Assembly (NCBI GenBank): GCA_028290905.1
Contig: JAQGIW010000230.1
Location: forward strand, 1-42,823
DNA from: Caulobacteraceae bacterium
Lineage (GTDB): Bacteria > Pseudomonadota > Alphaproteobacteria > Caulobacterales > Caulobacteraceae
Direction: 5' to 3'
Length of the DNA: 42,823 nt
The notes under the pieces were generated by a model. It searched no databases. It was given only the letters and a program-made list of their open reading frames with translations, and had not been told where the DNA came from. A program made the position numbers and the translations under genes. Below are positions 9,839 to 16,682 of this stretch, in pieces. Numbering within the stretch: the first letter of the stretch is position 1; the number at the start of each line of letters is the position of its first letter.

Positions 9839-11001
9839 GCGGTGGGGAGACCCTGCGGGTCGCCGAGGTTCTCCCGGCCATCGCCGCCCAGGCGGCGGAG
9901 GCGGACGCCAGCCGCTCGATATCGCCGGCGGTCATCGGCGCGCTCAAGGCGAACGAGGTGATGAGGATGTCGGCGGCCCGGGAGATCGGAGGCCTGGCCG
10001 CCAGCGTCCTCGACATCGGCCGTGAACTCGAAGCGGTGGCGGGCGCCTGCGCCTCAACGGCCTGGTGCCTGTGGAACCACCTGGCGACCTTCCACCTGTT
10101 CTGCGGCCTGCTCGGCCCGGGCAACGCCGATTTTCTGCAGTCGGTGACCGAGAGGCGCGAGTGGGTCTGCCTGCCGGCCGGCGCGGGAACCGCCGTCAAG
10201 GGGCGGGTCGAGGGGGAGAGCGTCGTCCTCGGCGGCGTCGCCGCCTTCGGCACCGGCGCCCGCTACGCCGACCACGCCGGGGTGAGCTTCGTGTTCGAGG
10301 GCGAGCGGGCCGTGCGCTTCGCCCTCGTCGACCTGCGGCAGGACGGCGTCCGCATCGATCCGGACTGGCGGGCGATGAGCCTGCGCGCCTCGGCCACCGA
10401 CCATGTCCACTACCACGGCGCCCGTGCGCAACTGGCCCGCGTCGTTCCCTTCCCGCCGCGCTTTCGCGAACCCCTCCGCGATCCGGACTTCCCGGTGATC
10501 AGCGCCCGTTACCGCGAGGACTGGGTGGGCCTCTGCGACCTGTGGCTCGGCTGGATGGCGGTGGGCGTCGCCGACGCCGCCCTGACCGAGGCCTGCGCCG
10601 GCATCCAGGACCGCCGCGCCATCCTGGGCGTGAAGATGGTGGAACGGCCGACCATCCACGTGAACCTCGGCCAGGCCGGGGCGATGATCGGCGCCGCGCG
10701 CGCCGTGGTCCGGGACGCCTGCCGCGAGACCGACGGCCGCATCGCCGCGGGCGTCCTCCCCACCGAAACCGGCTATCTTGAGCAGATGGCGGCCGGCATG
10801 ACGGCGGCGCGGCTCAGCGACGAGGCCATGCGCCTGATCCTGCGGGTGCTGGGCGGCGCGGGGTTGCGGGAGGGGCCGGCCTTCGAACGCCGCTACCGCG
10901 ACCTTCAGGCCATGCCCCTGCACATCAACGCCCATCCGGACCGGGTCTGCGAACAGTTCGGACGAAACCTTCTCGGTCTTCCCACCGAGAACCCGTTTTG
11001 A
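9835..11001 (+). CDS. Acyl-CoA dehydrogenase-fold flavoprotein (dehydrogenase or flavin monooxygenase type)
   Basis: A 388-residue protein of the acyl-CoA dehydrogenase superfamily. The N-terminal helical part has IAAQAAEADASRSISPAVIGAL. The middle has ACASTAWCLWNHLATFHLF, the position where HsaA/HpaB/DszC-type flavin hydroxylases have a conserved ASxxW segment. Its C-terminal helical bundle ends with LRVLGGAGLREGPAFERRYRDLQAMPLHIN, equivalent to the GG.G......ERxxRD block. No clear catalytic base of ordinary acyl-CoA dehydrogenases could be assigned, so it may be an oxygen-using two-component monooxygenase that takes reduced flavin from a separate reductase. ATG 9835 overlaps the SDR stop by ATGA, a sign of coupling. 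It belongs with the left catabolic block. Confidence 0.75.
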   Translation: MSGGETLRVAEVLPAIAAQAAEADASRSISPAVIGALKANEVMRMSAAREIGGLAASVLDIGRELEAVAGACASTAWCLWNHLATFHLFCGLLGPGNADFLQSVTERREWVCLPAGAGTAVKGRVEGESVVLGGVAAFGTGARYADHAGVSFVFEGERAVRFALVDLRQDGVRIDPDWRAMSLRASATDHVHYHGARAQLARVVPFPPRFREPLRDPDFPVISARYREDWVGLCDLWLGWMAVGVADAALTEACAGIQDRRAILGVKMVERPTIHVNLGQAGAMIGAARAVVRDACRETDGRIAAGVLPTETGYLEQMAAGMTAARLSDEAMRLILRVLGGAGLREGPAFERRYRDLQAMPLHINAHPDRVCEQFGRNLLGLPTENPF

Positions 11002-11071
11002 GCCGCCCGGAGCACTCGCTTCCAGCCCGCCCTTTCTTGTGGAGCCGCTCGCGACGGTCGTGCAATAGAAT

Positions 11072-11089
11072 GCGGGCTGGGAAGCCCGC
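11072..11089. repeat. GC-rich hairpin, relative of dispersed palindromic element
   Basis: GCGGGCT-GGGA-AGCCCGC is a perfect 7-bp stem with a tetraloop in the 118-base gap before the DUF1993 gene. It is followed by GCGCTCC, as in the GAGCCCGCGCTCC element at 15775. It may act as a terminator for the upstream operon, or simply be one of the dispersed GC-rich palindromes of this genome. Confidence 0.45.
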
Positions 11090-11119
11090 GCTCCAGGCGG
11101 GCCAAGGGAGACGGACGAC

Positions 11120-11641
11120 ATGGCGATCTCGCTCTATGAGGCGACGGTGGAACGCTATCTGCAGACGCTGGGTGCAGTGGCCGGCGTGCTGGACAAGGGT
11201 GCGGCGCACTGCGCCGAGGCCGGGACCGATCCGCAGGAACTCGTGTCGACCCGGCTCTATCCGGACATGCTGCCCCTGGCCTTCCAGGTCTGGTCGGTCG
11301 AACACCACTCCAAGGGGGCCATCGACGGCGCGAAATCGGGTGTCTTTGGACCGCCCAGCTCCCTGCCGGAACTGAGCTACGCCGACCTGCAGAAGATCGT
11401 CGCCGACACCCGCGCGAAGGTCGGCGCTCTCACACCGGATGAGGTCAATGGCCTCGAGGGCCGCGACATGGTCTTCCAGATCGGCGAGCGGAAGATGCCG
11501 TTCGCCGCGGAGGGCTTCCTGCTCTCCTTCTCCCTGCCGAACTTCTTCTTCCACGCCGCCACCACCTACGACATCCTGCGCTCCAAGGGCGTGAAGCTCG
11601 GCAAGCGCGACTTCATGGGCCAGTTGCGCCTCAAGGCGTAA
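11120..11641 (+). CDS. DUF1993 family protein
   Basis: A 173-residue protein that matches the DUF1993 family, which has a DinB-like four-helix fold. Recognisable blocks are the N-terminal SLYEATVERYLQTLGAVAGVLDK, the VWSVEHHSKGA histidines, and the C-terminal LSFSLPNFFFHAATTYDILR. The last is the hallmark PNFFFHxxTAYxILR of the family. The family is widespread in Caulobacterales and sphingomonads, and its biochemical role is not established. GGGAGA lies about eight bases upstream of the ATG. It stands alone between the catabolic block and the convergent secreted protein, whose stop is only six bases away. Confidence 0.85.
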   Translation: MAISLYEATVERYLQTLGAVAGVLDKGAAHCAEAGTDPQELVSTRLYPDMLPLAFQVWSVEHHSKGAIDGAKSGVFGPPSSLPELSYADLQKIVADTRAKVGALTPDEVNGLEGRDMVFQIGERKMPFAAEGFLLSFSLPNFFFHAATTYDILRSKGVKLGKRDFMGQLRLKA

Positions 11642-11647
11642 CGCCCC

Positions 11648-12730
11648 TTACCGCTTGAGGTCGTCGCCGGCCTTGAACTGGCGCTGGAGGATGACCTCGA
11701 ACGGTTCGAACGCCTCGCCGCGGTCGGCAGGGTAGGTCAGGACGAGCCGCGCGAGGCCACCCTCGCGGTTGTGGTAGGCCCCCACGGTGACGACGCCGTC
11801 TTCCTCGAACCTGTACTCCAGGTCGCCGTTGACGCGGGTCGTATTGACGTGATTGCGGCCGGTGCGGTCGGCGGTGGCGGTGTCGACGAAGGCGTCGAAG
11901 GCATCCGAGCTCATCGGCGGATCGATGGCGATCACCAGCCGCGCCTTGCCGTCGGCGCTGGCCCAGCGCTGTTCGGCGCCGGCAGGGTCGGTCTTGGGCA
12001 GGAGGGCGGCGGGGTAGCCGCCGCTCCAGCCGTGGGCGGCGTCGCCCAGAGGGGTCCACCCCGTGTCCTTGGCCGCCGCGGCCCGCTCGGCGCGCAGCTG
12101 ATCGAGATCGGCCGCGAAGATCAGGCCGGTGGCGAGACGGCCCTTCGCCTGCTGCCACGTCGCCAGGGACTCGTGCTGGAAGCTGCCGGGGACCGGGTCG
12201 GTGGGCGCCGAGCCGGCGCTGACGGTCTCGTGAGCCCACATCAGCAGATCGTCGAAATCGGCCTGGTCGATGGCGCCGGGCGCCGCGAGGGCGCCCAGGC
12301 CCGGAACCGCCCCACCCAGGGGGGTCAGCGTCGCCGCGCCGTTCTGGGCGGACTTGTCCTGATCGTCCTTGACCACGTAGCGGGCAGGGACCGGGCCGGC
12401 GGCGTCGCCAAAATCGCCGGTCAGGGCCAGCTTGGCCCCGTCGAGGTCGACCGTCAGGGCGCAGTGCTTCTCGACACAGCTGCCAGACACCTCACCCGAG
12501 GCGGCCGGCGCGGCGACGGCGGCGAACCAGCCCTCGAGGGTGGTCTGGAACTCCCCATCGCCGGGCTTCAGCCGGGCGTCGATCACGAAGGCGGCCGGAA
12601 CCGGATCGTGGGCGTCCGGCGCCGCGCCGATGAGACGCAGCGAGCGGAACGGCGGCGGTTCGGCGAAGGCGGCGAAGCCGCAGAGAACCGCGCCTGTCGC
12701 AACGGCGGCGGCGAGATAGATCCCCTTCAT
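11648..12730 (-). CDS. Secreted protein of unknown function
   Basis: I do not recognise this 360-residue protein. It has a clear Sec signal peptide (MKGIYLAAAVATGAVLCGFA, cleavage probably after AFA near residue 23) and no later membrane span, so it is probably periplasmic. The first half contains a possible disulfide pair in GSCVEKHCALTVDLDGAKL, followed by GDFGDAAGPVPARYVVKDD, beta-rich by eye. The second half reads like a separate alpha/beta domain with LVIAIDPPMSSDAFDAFVD. GGGAGG lies about seven bases upstream of the ATG. Its stop is six bases from the convergent DUF1993 stop. It lies just downstream of the pseudouridine synthase gene on the same strand. Confidence 0.8.
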   Translation of the reverse strand: MKGIYLAAAVATGAVLCGFAAFAEPPPFRSLRLIGAAPDAHDPVPAAFVIDARLKPGDGEFQTTLEGWFAAVAAPAASGEVSGSCVEKHCALTVDLDGAKLALTGDFGDAAGPVPARYVVKDDQDKSAQNGAATLTPLGGAVPGLGALAAPGAIDQADFDDLLMWAHETVSAGSAPTDPVPGSFQHESLATWQQAKGRLATGLIFAADLDQLRAERAAAAKDTGWTPLGDAAHGWSGGYPAALLPKTDPAGAEQRWASADGKARLVIAIDPPMSSDAFDAFVDTATADRTGRNHVNTTRVNGDLEYRFEEDGVVTVGAYHNREGGLARLVLTYPADRGEAFEPFEVILQRQFKAGDDLKR

Positions 12731-12743
12731 GGAACGCCTCCCT

Positions 12744-13517
12744 CTAGCTTGACCGGACGCTCGAGAGGAGCGCAGCGCGCTCGGCCGCCGTCAATACCCG
12801 CCAGCGCCGTTCGGGCATGTCGCCGAGGCTGACCGGGCCCACGCGCACACGGAAGAGGTCGACCACCTTCAGATCGGCGAGTTCGCACATTCGGCGGATC
12901 TGGCGGTTGCGGCCTTCGCGCAGCACGATCCGCAGCCGCTGGTCGCCGATCATCGACACCTCGGCGCGCTTCAGCCGGCGCCCGTCCAGCTCCAGGCCAT
13001 GGCGCAGCAACTCGAGCCTCGCGTCGGTGACCTGCCCCAGCACCGCCACGCGGTATTCCTTCTCCAGCTCGGAGTCCGGTCCGATCACCGCCTTGGCCAC
13101 CACCCCGTCTTCCGAGAGGATCAGCAGGCCGCGCGAATCCATGTCGAGCCGGCCAACCGGCGCCAGGCGGGTGTCGCGATCCGGAATGACCGGGCTCTCG
13201 CCAACCAGGGCCGCCTGGGTGAGCAGCCGCACGGCGGGAACCTGGCCGGGCTCGGGCTGGGCCGAGACCACGCCCACGGGCTTGTGCAGTACCACGGTCA
13301 GGGCGCGGTCGAGTTTCGAGGCGGCGGCGTCCGCGAGGATCAGGGTCTGGCCCGGTTCGATCTTGTGGCCGGCGTCAGAGACGGCGTGGCCGTCGATGCT
13401 CACCAGCCCTTGGGCGATCAGGGCGTCGGCCTCGCGACGAGAGCAGACCCCGCTGCGCGCCAGCCAGCGATTGACGCGCTGCGGCTCAGGTTCATCGTAG
13501 CGTCGCGTCCAGGCCAT
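12744..13517 (-). CDS. rRNA pseudouridine synthase, RsuA/RluB/RluF family
   Basis: This enzyme isomerises a specific uridine of ribosomal RNA to pseudouridine. It has 257 residues from ATG 13517. The N-terminal S4 RNA-binding domain (RVNRWLARSGVCSRREADAL) is followed by LHKPVGVVSA and the catalytic motif APVGRLDMDSRGLLILSEDG, where the aspartate after RL is the nucleophile. The C-terminal EGRNRQIRRMCEL and RVRVGPVSLGDM are standard for the family. The start is uncertain. ATG 13517 overlaps the stop of an upstream reading frame (TGATG). A GTG at 13535 is in frame but sits one base from GGAGG. That GGAGG is well spaced only for an out-of-frame ATG at 13530 opening a 12-codon frame. I keep 13517 as translationally coupled. 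The target nucleotide is unknown. Confidence 0.92.
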   Translation of the reverse strand: MAWTRRYDEPEPQRVNRWLARSGVCSRREADALIAQGLVSIDGHAVSDAGHKIEPGQTLILADAAASKLDRALTVVLHKPVGVVSAQPEPGQVPAVRLLTQAALVGESPVIPDRDTRLAPVGRLDMDSRGLLILSEDGVVAKAVIGPDSELEKEYRVAVLGQVTDARLELLRHGLELDGRRLKRAEVSMIGDQRLRIVLREGRNRQIRRMCELADLKVVDLFRVRVGPVSLGDMPERRWRVLTAAERAALLSSVRSS

Positions 13518-13617
13518 CAAGGGCGGCCATACCACACCTCCGAGAGGCGGGGAGCCAGGGCGGCGGCGATCTCCTGCCGGTCGGTGTCGGTCAGGGCGAG
13601 GGGGTCGATCGCGAAGT
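13517..13617 (-). pseudogene. Orphan 3' coding remnant (about 33 codons, no start)
   Basis: Between the stop of the DHA2 transporter and the pseudouridine synthase start, one minus-strand frame reads as plausible protein: DFAIDPLALTDTDRQEI, then LAPRLSEVWYGRP and a stop. The stop overlaps the next ATG as TGATG, a typical operon junction. No ATG, GTG or TTG precedes it in frame before a TGA inside the transporter gene. It therefore looks like the tail of a gene whose 5' part was lost when the transporter gene arrived or rearranged. I do not recognise the family. It could also be chance coding-like sequence. Confidence 0.4.
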
Positions 13618-15141
13618 CTAGTCCACCACCTCCACCGGGCCGGTGGCTCCCCGAGCGGGCGGCCGGAGCAACAGCAACAGCGGGATCATCCCGATCACCA
13701 GGAAGATCATCAGACCGAACATCGCGTCATAGGCGATCATGCCGGCCTGCCGGGTCACCTCGCCGTTGAGGATCTGCACGCCGAGGGGGTCCATGGGGTT
13801 CATGAACGCGGGGTTGACCGCCATGAACACCGGATCGCTGGGCTGTATGTGTCCGGAGAGCACCGAGTGCGCCATGGCCGTCTGGTTGATCAACCCGGCC
13901 TGCATCACCGAGATGCCGACGCTGGAGCCAAGGCTGCGGGCCATGGTGCTGAGGACCGTGCCCTCGGTGCGGTGGACCGGCGACAGTGTCGCATAGGCCA
14001 GGGTGGTCAGGGGCGCGAACAGAAGGCCGGTGCCCAGGCCCTGCACGAGGCCCGAGATCATGATCGGGCCGTCGGTCATCGAAAGGTCGAAGCGGCTCAT
14101 CTGCCACAGTGCGACGATGGAGATGCACAGACCGGCGAACAGCACCGGGCGGGCGCCGAACCGTTGCAGCAGGAACGGCACCGACAGGAAGGCCAGGAGG
14201 GAGCCCACCCCCCGGGGCATGCTCGCGTAGCCGCTCTGCAGGGCCGAATAACCCATCAGGTTCTGCATCATCGACGGCAGCAGCGCGGAGGACGAGAAGA
14301 GCAGTCCGCCGGTCAGGAACCCGAAGATGGTGGTGGTGACGAAGTTGCGGTCCTTGGCGAGGTCGCGGTGGAAGAACGGGTGCTCGGTGGTCACCGTCTG
14401 GATGACGAAGACCCACAGGCCCACCGCCGCCATCGTCGCCTCGACCCAGATCTCCTTGGAGGAGAACCAGTCCTGGCTGGGCCCCCGGTCGAGCATCAGC
14501 TGCAAGCCGGCGATGAACGTGACAAGGGCGCCGAAGCCCAGGAAGTCGAAGGGTCGCTCGCGGCCCCCTTCGTCCTTGTCCATGAAGAAGTTGAGGCCGG
14601 CAAAGGCGAGGATGCCGATCGGGACGTTGATGTAGAACACCCATCGCCAGGAAAAATTCTCCGTCAGATAGCCGCCGATGGCCGGTCCGATGATGGGCCC
14701 CAGGATCACCGCCGAGCTCCAGATCGCCATCACCTGGGGAATCTGCCGCTGCGGATAGAGGTCGAGCATGACGCTTTGCGAGAGGGGCATCATCGAGGCG
14801 CCGGCGACGCCCTGCAGCAGGCGGAAGATGACGATCTCCGGCAGGCTGGTGGCGATACCGCACAGCATGGAGGCGATGGTGAAGCCGACGATCGAGTACA
14901 GGAACATCCGCTTGCGGCCGATCTTCTGCGCCAGCCAGCCCGACAGCGGCGTCATCAGCCCGGTGGCTATGATGTAGGAGGTCAGCACCCAGGTGATCTG
15001 GTCCTGGGCCGCCGAGACGCTGCCCTGGATGTGCGGCAGCGCGACGTTGGCGATCGTCGAATCGAGGGTGTTCATCAGCGTCGCCAGCATCAGCGCCGCC
15101 GTGATCGGCTTCCGATTCTCGATGTCCTTAGCCGAAGCCAT
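13618..15141 (-). CDS. MFS transporter, DHA2 (EmrB/QacA) family
   Basis: A 507-residue inner-membrane drug:proton antiporter-type protein with about 14 hydrophobic segments. Diagnostic sequence includes LMNTLDSTIANVALPHIQG in helix 1, GWLAQKIGRKRMFL (motif A), RLLQGVAGASMMPLSQSVM, and the DHA2 signature GYLTENFSWRWVFYINVPIG. EmrB-type pumps normally work with a membrane-fusion protein (EmrA/HlyD) and an outer-membrane channel. Neither is encoded nearby, so it may pair with a partner elsewhere or act alone. GAGG stands about four bases before the ATG. It is divergent from the NTF2/XRE pair across an element with three hairpins. Confidence 0.93.
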   Translation of the reverse strand: MASAKDIENRKPITAALMLATLMNTLDSTIANVALPHIQGSVSAAQDQITWVLTSYIIATGLMTPLSGWLAQKIGRKRMFLYSIVGFTIASMLCGIATSLPEIVIFRLLQGVAGASMMPLSQSVMLDLYPQRQIPQVMAIWSSAVILGPIIGPAIGGYLTENFSWRWVFYINVPIGILAFAGLNFFMDKDEGGRERPFDFLGFGALVTFIAGLQLMLDRGPSQDWFSSKEIWVEATMAAVGLWVFVIQTVTTEHPFFHRDLAKDRNFVTTTIFGFLTGGLLFSSSALLPSMMQNLMGYSALQSGYASMPRGVGSLLAFLSVPFLLQRFGARPVLFAGLCISIVALWQMSRFDLSMTDGPIMISGLVQGLGTGLLFAPLTTLAYATLSPVHRTEGTVLSTMARSLGSSVGISVMQAGLINQTAMAHSVLSGHIQPSDPVFMAVNPAFMNPMDPLGVQILNGEVTRQAGMIAYDAMFGLMIFLVIGMIPLLLLLRPPARGATGPVEVVD

Positions 15142-15182
15142 GTCGCCTCATAAGACTTTCCCAGCTCTCCGGCGCAAGGGGG

Positions 15183-15300
15183 CATCCTCCCTCCCCTTTC
15201 TGGGGAGGGACAGACGAAGTCAGGGTGGGGTACGGCGCCGCGGGCCCCACCCTGGCCGCCGACGCGGCCTATCCCTCCCCACTTCGGGGGAGGGAGGGCA
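15183..15300. repeat. Palindromic intergenic element with three hairpins
   Basis: A 118-base structured element. Hairpin 1 is CCCTCCCC (15189-15196) with GGGGAGGG (15202-15209). Hairpin 2 is CAGGGTGGGG (15221-15230) with CCCCACCCTG (15245-15254). Hairpin 3 is CCCTCCCC (15273-15280) with GGGGAGGG (15287-15294). The outer ends also pair with each other (CATCCTCCCTCCCC against GGGGAGGGAGGGCATG), so the whole element can fold as one long imperfect palindrome. It resembles a dispersed repeat I associate with Caulobacterales intergenic regions. It lies in the divergent promoter region of the DHA2 transporter and the NTF2-like gene. Confidence 0.75.
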
Positions 15301-15390
15301 TGACCTCCGAGGTAATCGACGGTCGGCGCTCTGGCCGGCAGGGTCGCGAAAGCCGGGACGTCCCCGGCGCCCTTTCACGGAGAGTCTCCC

Positions 15391-15750
15391 ATGACCGACG
15401 CCGCCCACATCGCGGAACGCTACATCGCCGCCTGGAACGAAACGGACGCGCAGAGACGCCAGCGCCTCCTCGCCGAAACCTGGACGCCGGATGCGACCTA
15501 TGTCGATCCGCTCCAGCGCGGCGTGGGCCTCGACCAGATCAGCGCCATGATCGGCGCCGTGCACGACCGCTTTCCGGGTTTCACCTTCACCCTGGCGGGC
15601 GAACCCAACGGCTATGGCGACTATGTCCGCTTCTCGTGGGGTCTTGGCCCCGCCGGCGCGGACGCTCCGATCAAGGGGAGCGACGTCGCCATGCTCGACG
15701 GCGGCCGGCTGCGCTCGATCATCGGTTTCCTCGACCAGGTTCCGGGATAG
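15391..15750 (+). CDS. NTF2-like (SnoaL-type) small protein
   Basis: A 119-residue protein with the cone-shaped alpha+beta NTF2/SnoaL fold. The N-terminal helix AERYIAAWNETDAQRRQRLL is followed by the characteristic W-x-P-DATYVDPL and by FPGFTFTLAGEPNGYGDYVRFSW. The fold serves as a small-molecule isomerase, hydrolase or ligand-binding domain and often stands alone in actinobacterial and proteobacterial genomes with no known role. GGAGAG is about six bases upstream of the ATG. It is 68 bases upstream of the XRE/MmyB regulator on the same strand; such pairings suggest that the regulator controls it (inference). Confidence 0.85.
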   Translation: MTDAAHIAERYIAAWNETDAQRRQRLLAETWTPDATYVDPLQRGVGLDQISAMIGAVHDRFPGFTFTLAGEPNGYGDYVRFSWGLGPAGADAPIKGSDVAMLDGGRLRSIIGFLDQVPG

Positions 15751-15772
15751 AGTTCGCTTGACCTTGGGGCCG

Positions 15773-15786
15773 GAGCCCGCGCTCCG
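15773..15786. repeat. GGAGCCCGCGCTCC palindrome-like element
   Basis: A short near-palindrome, GGAGCCCGCGCTCC, sits in the 68-base gap between the NTF2-like gene and the XRE regulator. It is related to the GGAGCGCCGGCGCTCC elements at 35764 and 38094. It could be a dispersed repeat unit or weak terminator. Confidence 0.35.
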
Positions 15787-15818
15787 GTCCCGCCCTCTCG
15801 GCCGTTCGGACCCCCCTG

Positions 15819-16631
15819 ATGTCCCAAGCCCATGTTCACACGATCGGGCCTGTCGGCGAGCATATCCGCGCCTGGCGGCTCCGCCGGCGTCGCAGCCAGC
15901 TCGACCTGGCCTGCGAGGCGGAGATCTCCTGCCGCCACCTGAGCTTCATCGAGACCGGCCGCTCGGCGCCCAGCCGGGCGATGATCCTGCGCTTGGCCGA
16001 AGAGCTTGAGGTACCGCCGCGGGAGCGCAACGTACTGCTGACCGCCGCCGGTTTCGCGCCGATCTTCCCGGAACACTCGCTGAGCGACTCCGCGCTCGCC
16101 CGCGCCCGCGAGGCCATCGACCGCATCCTCACCAGCCAGGCGCCCTATCCGGCCTTTGCCCTCGACCGCCACTGGCAGGTCGTGTCGTCGAACGGCGCCT
16201 TACCCGAGCTTTACGAGGGCGTCGCCCCCCACCTGCTCGCCCCGCCGATCAATGTGATGCGCCTGAGCTTGCATCCCGAGGGTATGGCGCCGCGCATCCT
16301 CAACCACGCCGAGTGGCGCGATCATCTGCTGATGCGCCTGCGCCGGCAGGTCGAACTGACCGCAGACCCGGCCGTCATCGCGCTCCTTGACGAGGTCTCG
16401 GCCTATCCCCGGCCCGCATCGAGCAAGGCCGTGCGCCTGGCGCCCGATCCCGGCGCCGTCGCCGTGCCGCTGAGGCTCGCCTCGCCTCTGGGCGAGTTGT
16501 CGTTCGTCAGCACCACCACGGTGTTCGGCACGCCGATCGACATCACCCTGTCGGAACTGATGCTGGAACTGTTCTTCCCCGCCGACGCCGACACCGCCCG
16601 GATCATCGCCGAAGCCGGCTCATTTAAATAG
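15819..16631 (+). CDS. XRE-family transcriptional regulator with MmyB-like ligand domain
   Basis: A 270-residue DNA-binding protein. Residues about 8-70 are a Cro/CI helix-turn-helix (HIRAWRLRRRRSQLDLACEA, then ISCRHLSFIETGRSAPS). Residues about 95-265 match the MmyB-type PAS-like ligand-binding domain, with PYPAFALDRHWQVVSSNGAL and NVMRLSLHPEGMAPRILN. MmyB regulators in actinobacteria bind fatty-acid-like ligands, and proteobacterial members usually control an adjacent oxidoreductase or NTF2-like gene. No good ribosome site precedes the ATG. Its stop codon is the first part of operator A of the flavin monooxygenase gene, so the next unit begins directly at its end. Confidence 0.88.
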   Translation: MSQAHVHTIGPVGEHIRAWRLRRRRSQLDLACEAEISCRHLSFIETGRSAPSRAMILRLAEELEVPPRERNVLLTAAGFAPIFPEHSLSDSALARAREAIDRILTSQAPYPAFALDRHWQVVSSNGALPELYEGVAPHLLAPPINVMRLSLHPEGMAPRILNHAEWRDHLLMRLRRQVELTADPAVIALLDEVSAYPRPASSKAVRLAPDPGAVAVPLRLASPLGELSFVSTTTVFGTPIDITLSELMLELFFPADADTARIIAEAGSFK

Positions 16632-16645
16632 ACCGTTTCGGTCAA
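16629..16645. promoter_or_regulatory. Operator A: TAGACC-N5-GGTCAA palindrome before flavin monooxygenase
   Basis: The 17-bp site TAGACCGTTTCGGTCAA is one of five copies of the same palindrome in this window (20569, 20603, 23646 and 31637 are the others). A possible promoter uses TAGACC (16629-16634) as a weak -35 and TAAGAT (16652-16657) as -10 with 17-bp spacing, so a bound repressor would block polymerase. The site overlaps the stop codon of the XRE gene. The most likely binder is the TetR protein encoded at 30966 (inference). Confidence 0.65.
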
Positions 16646-16682
16646 GATAGGTAAGATCCTTGGCGTTCAAGGAGGTCCGCCA

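Noticed and set aside
13530-13535. GTG at 13535 as the pseudouridine synthase start
   Set aside because: It lies one base from the GGAGG, too close for initiation, and would add residues with no family match. ATG 13517 with TGATG coupling is more plausible.
13849-15153. Plus-strand open frame of 434 codons opposite the DHA2 transporter
   Set aside because: Highly charged, His/Asp/Arg-rich antisense translation of a membrane protein; not a gene.
15758-15774. TTGACC-TTGGG-GCCGGA as a sixth TetR-type operator
   Set aside because: Only the left half-site matches; the right half GCCGGA differs from GGTCWA in four of six positions.
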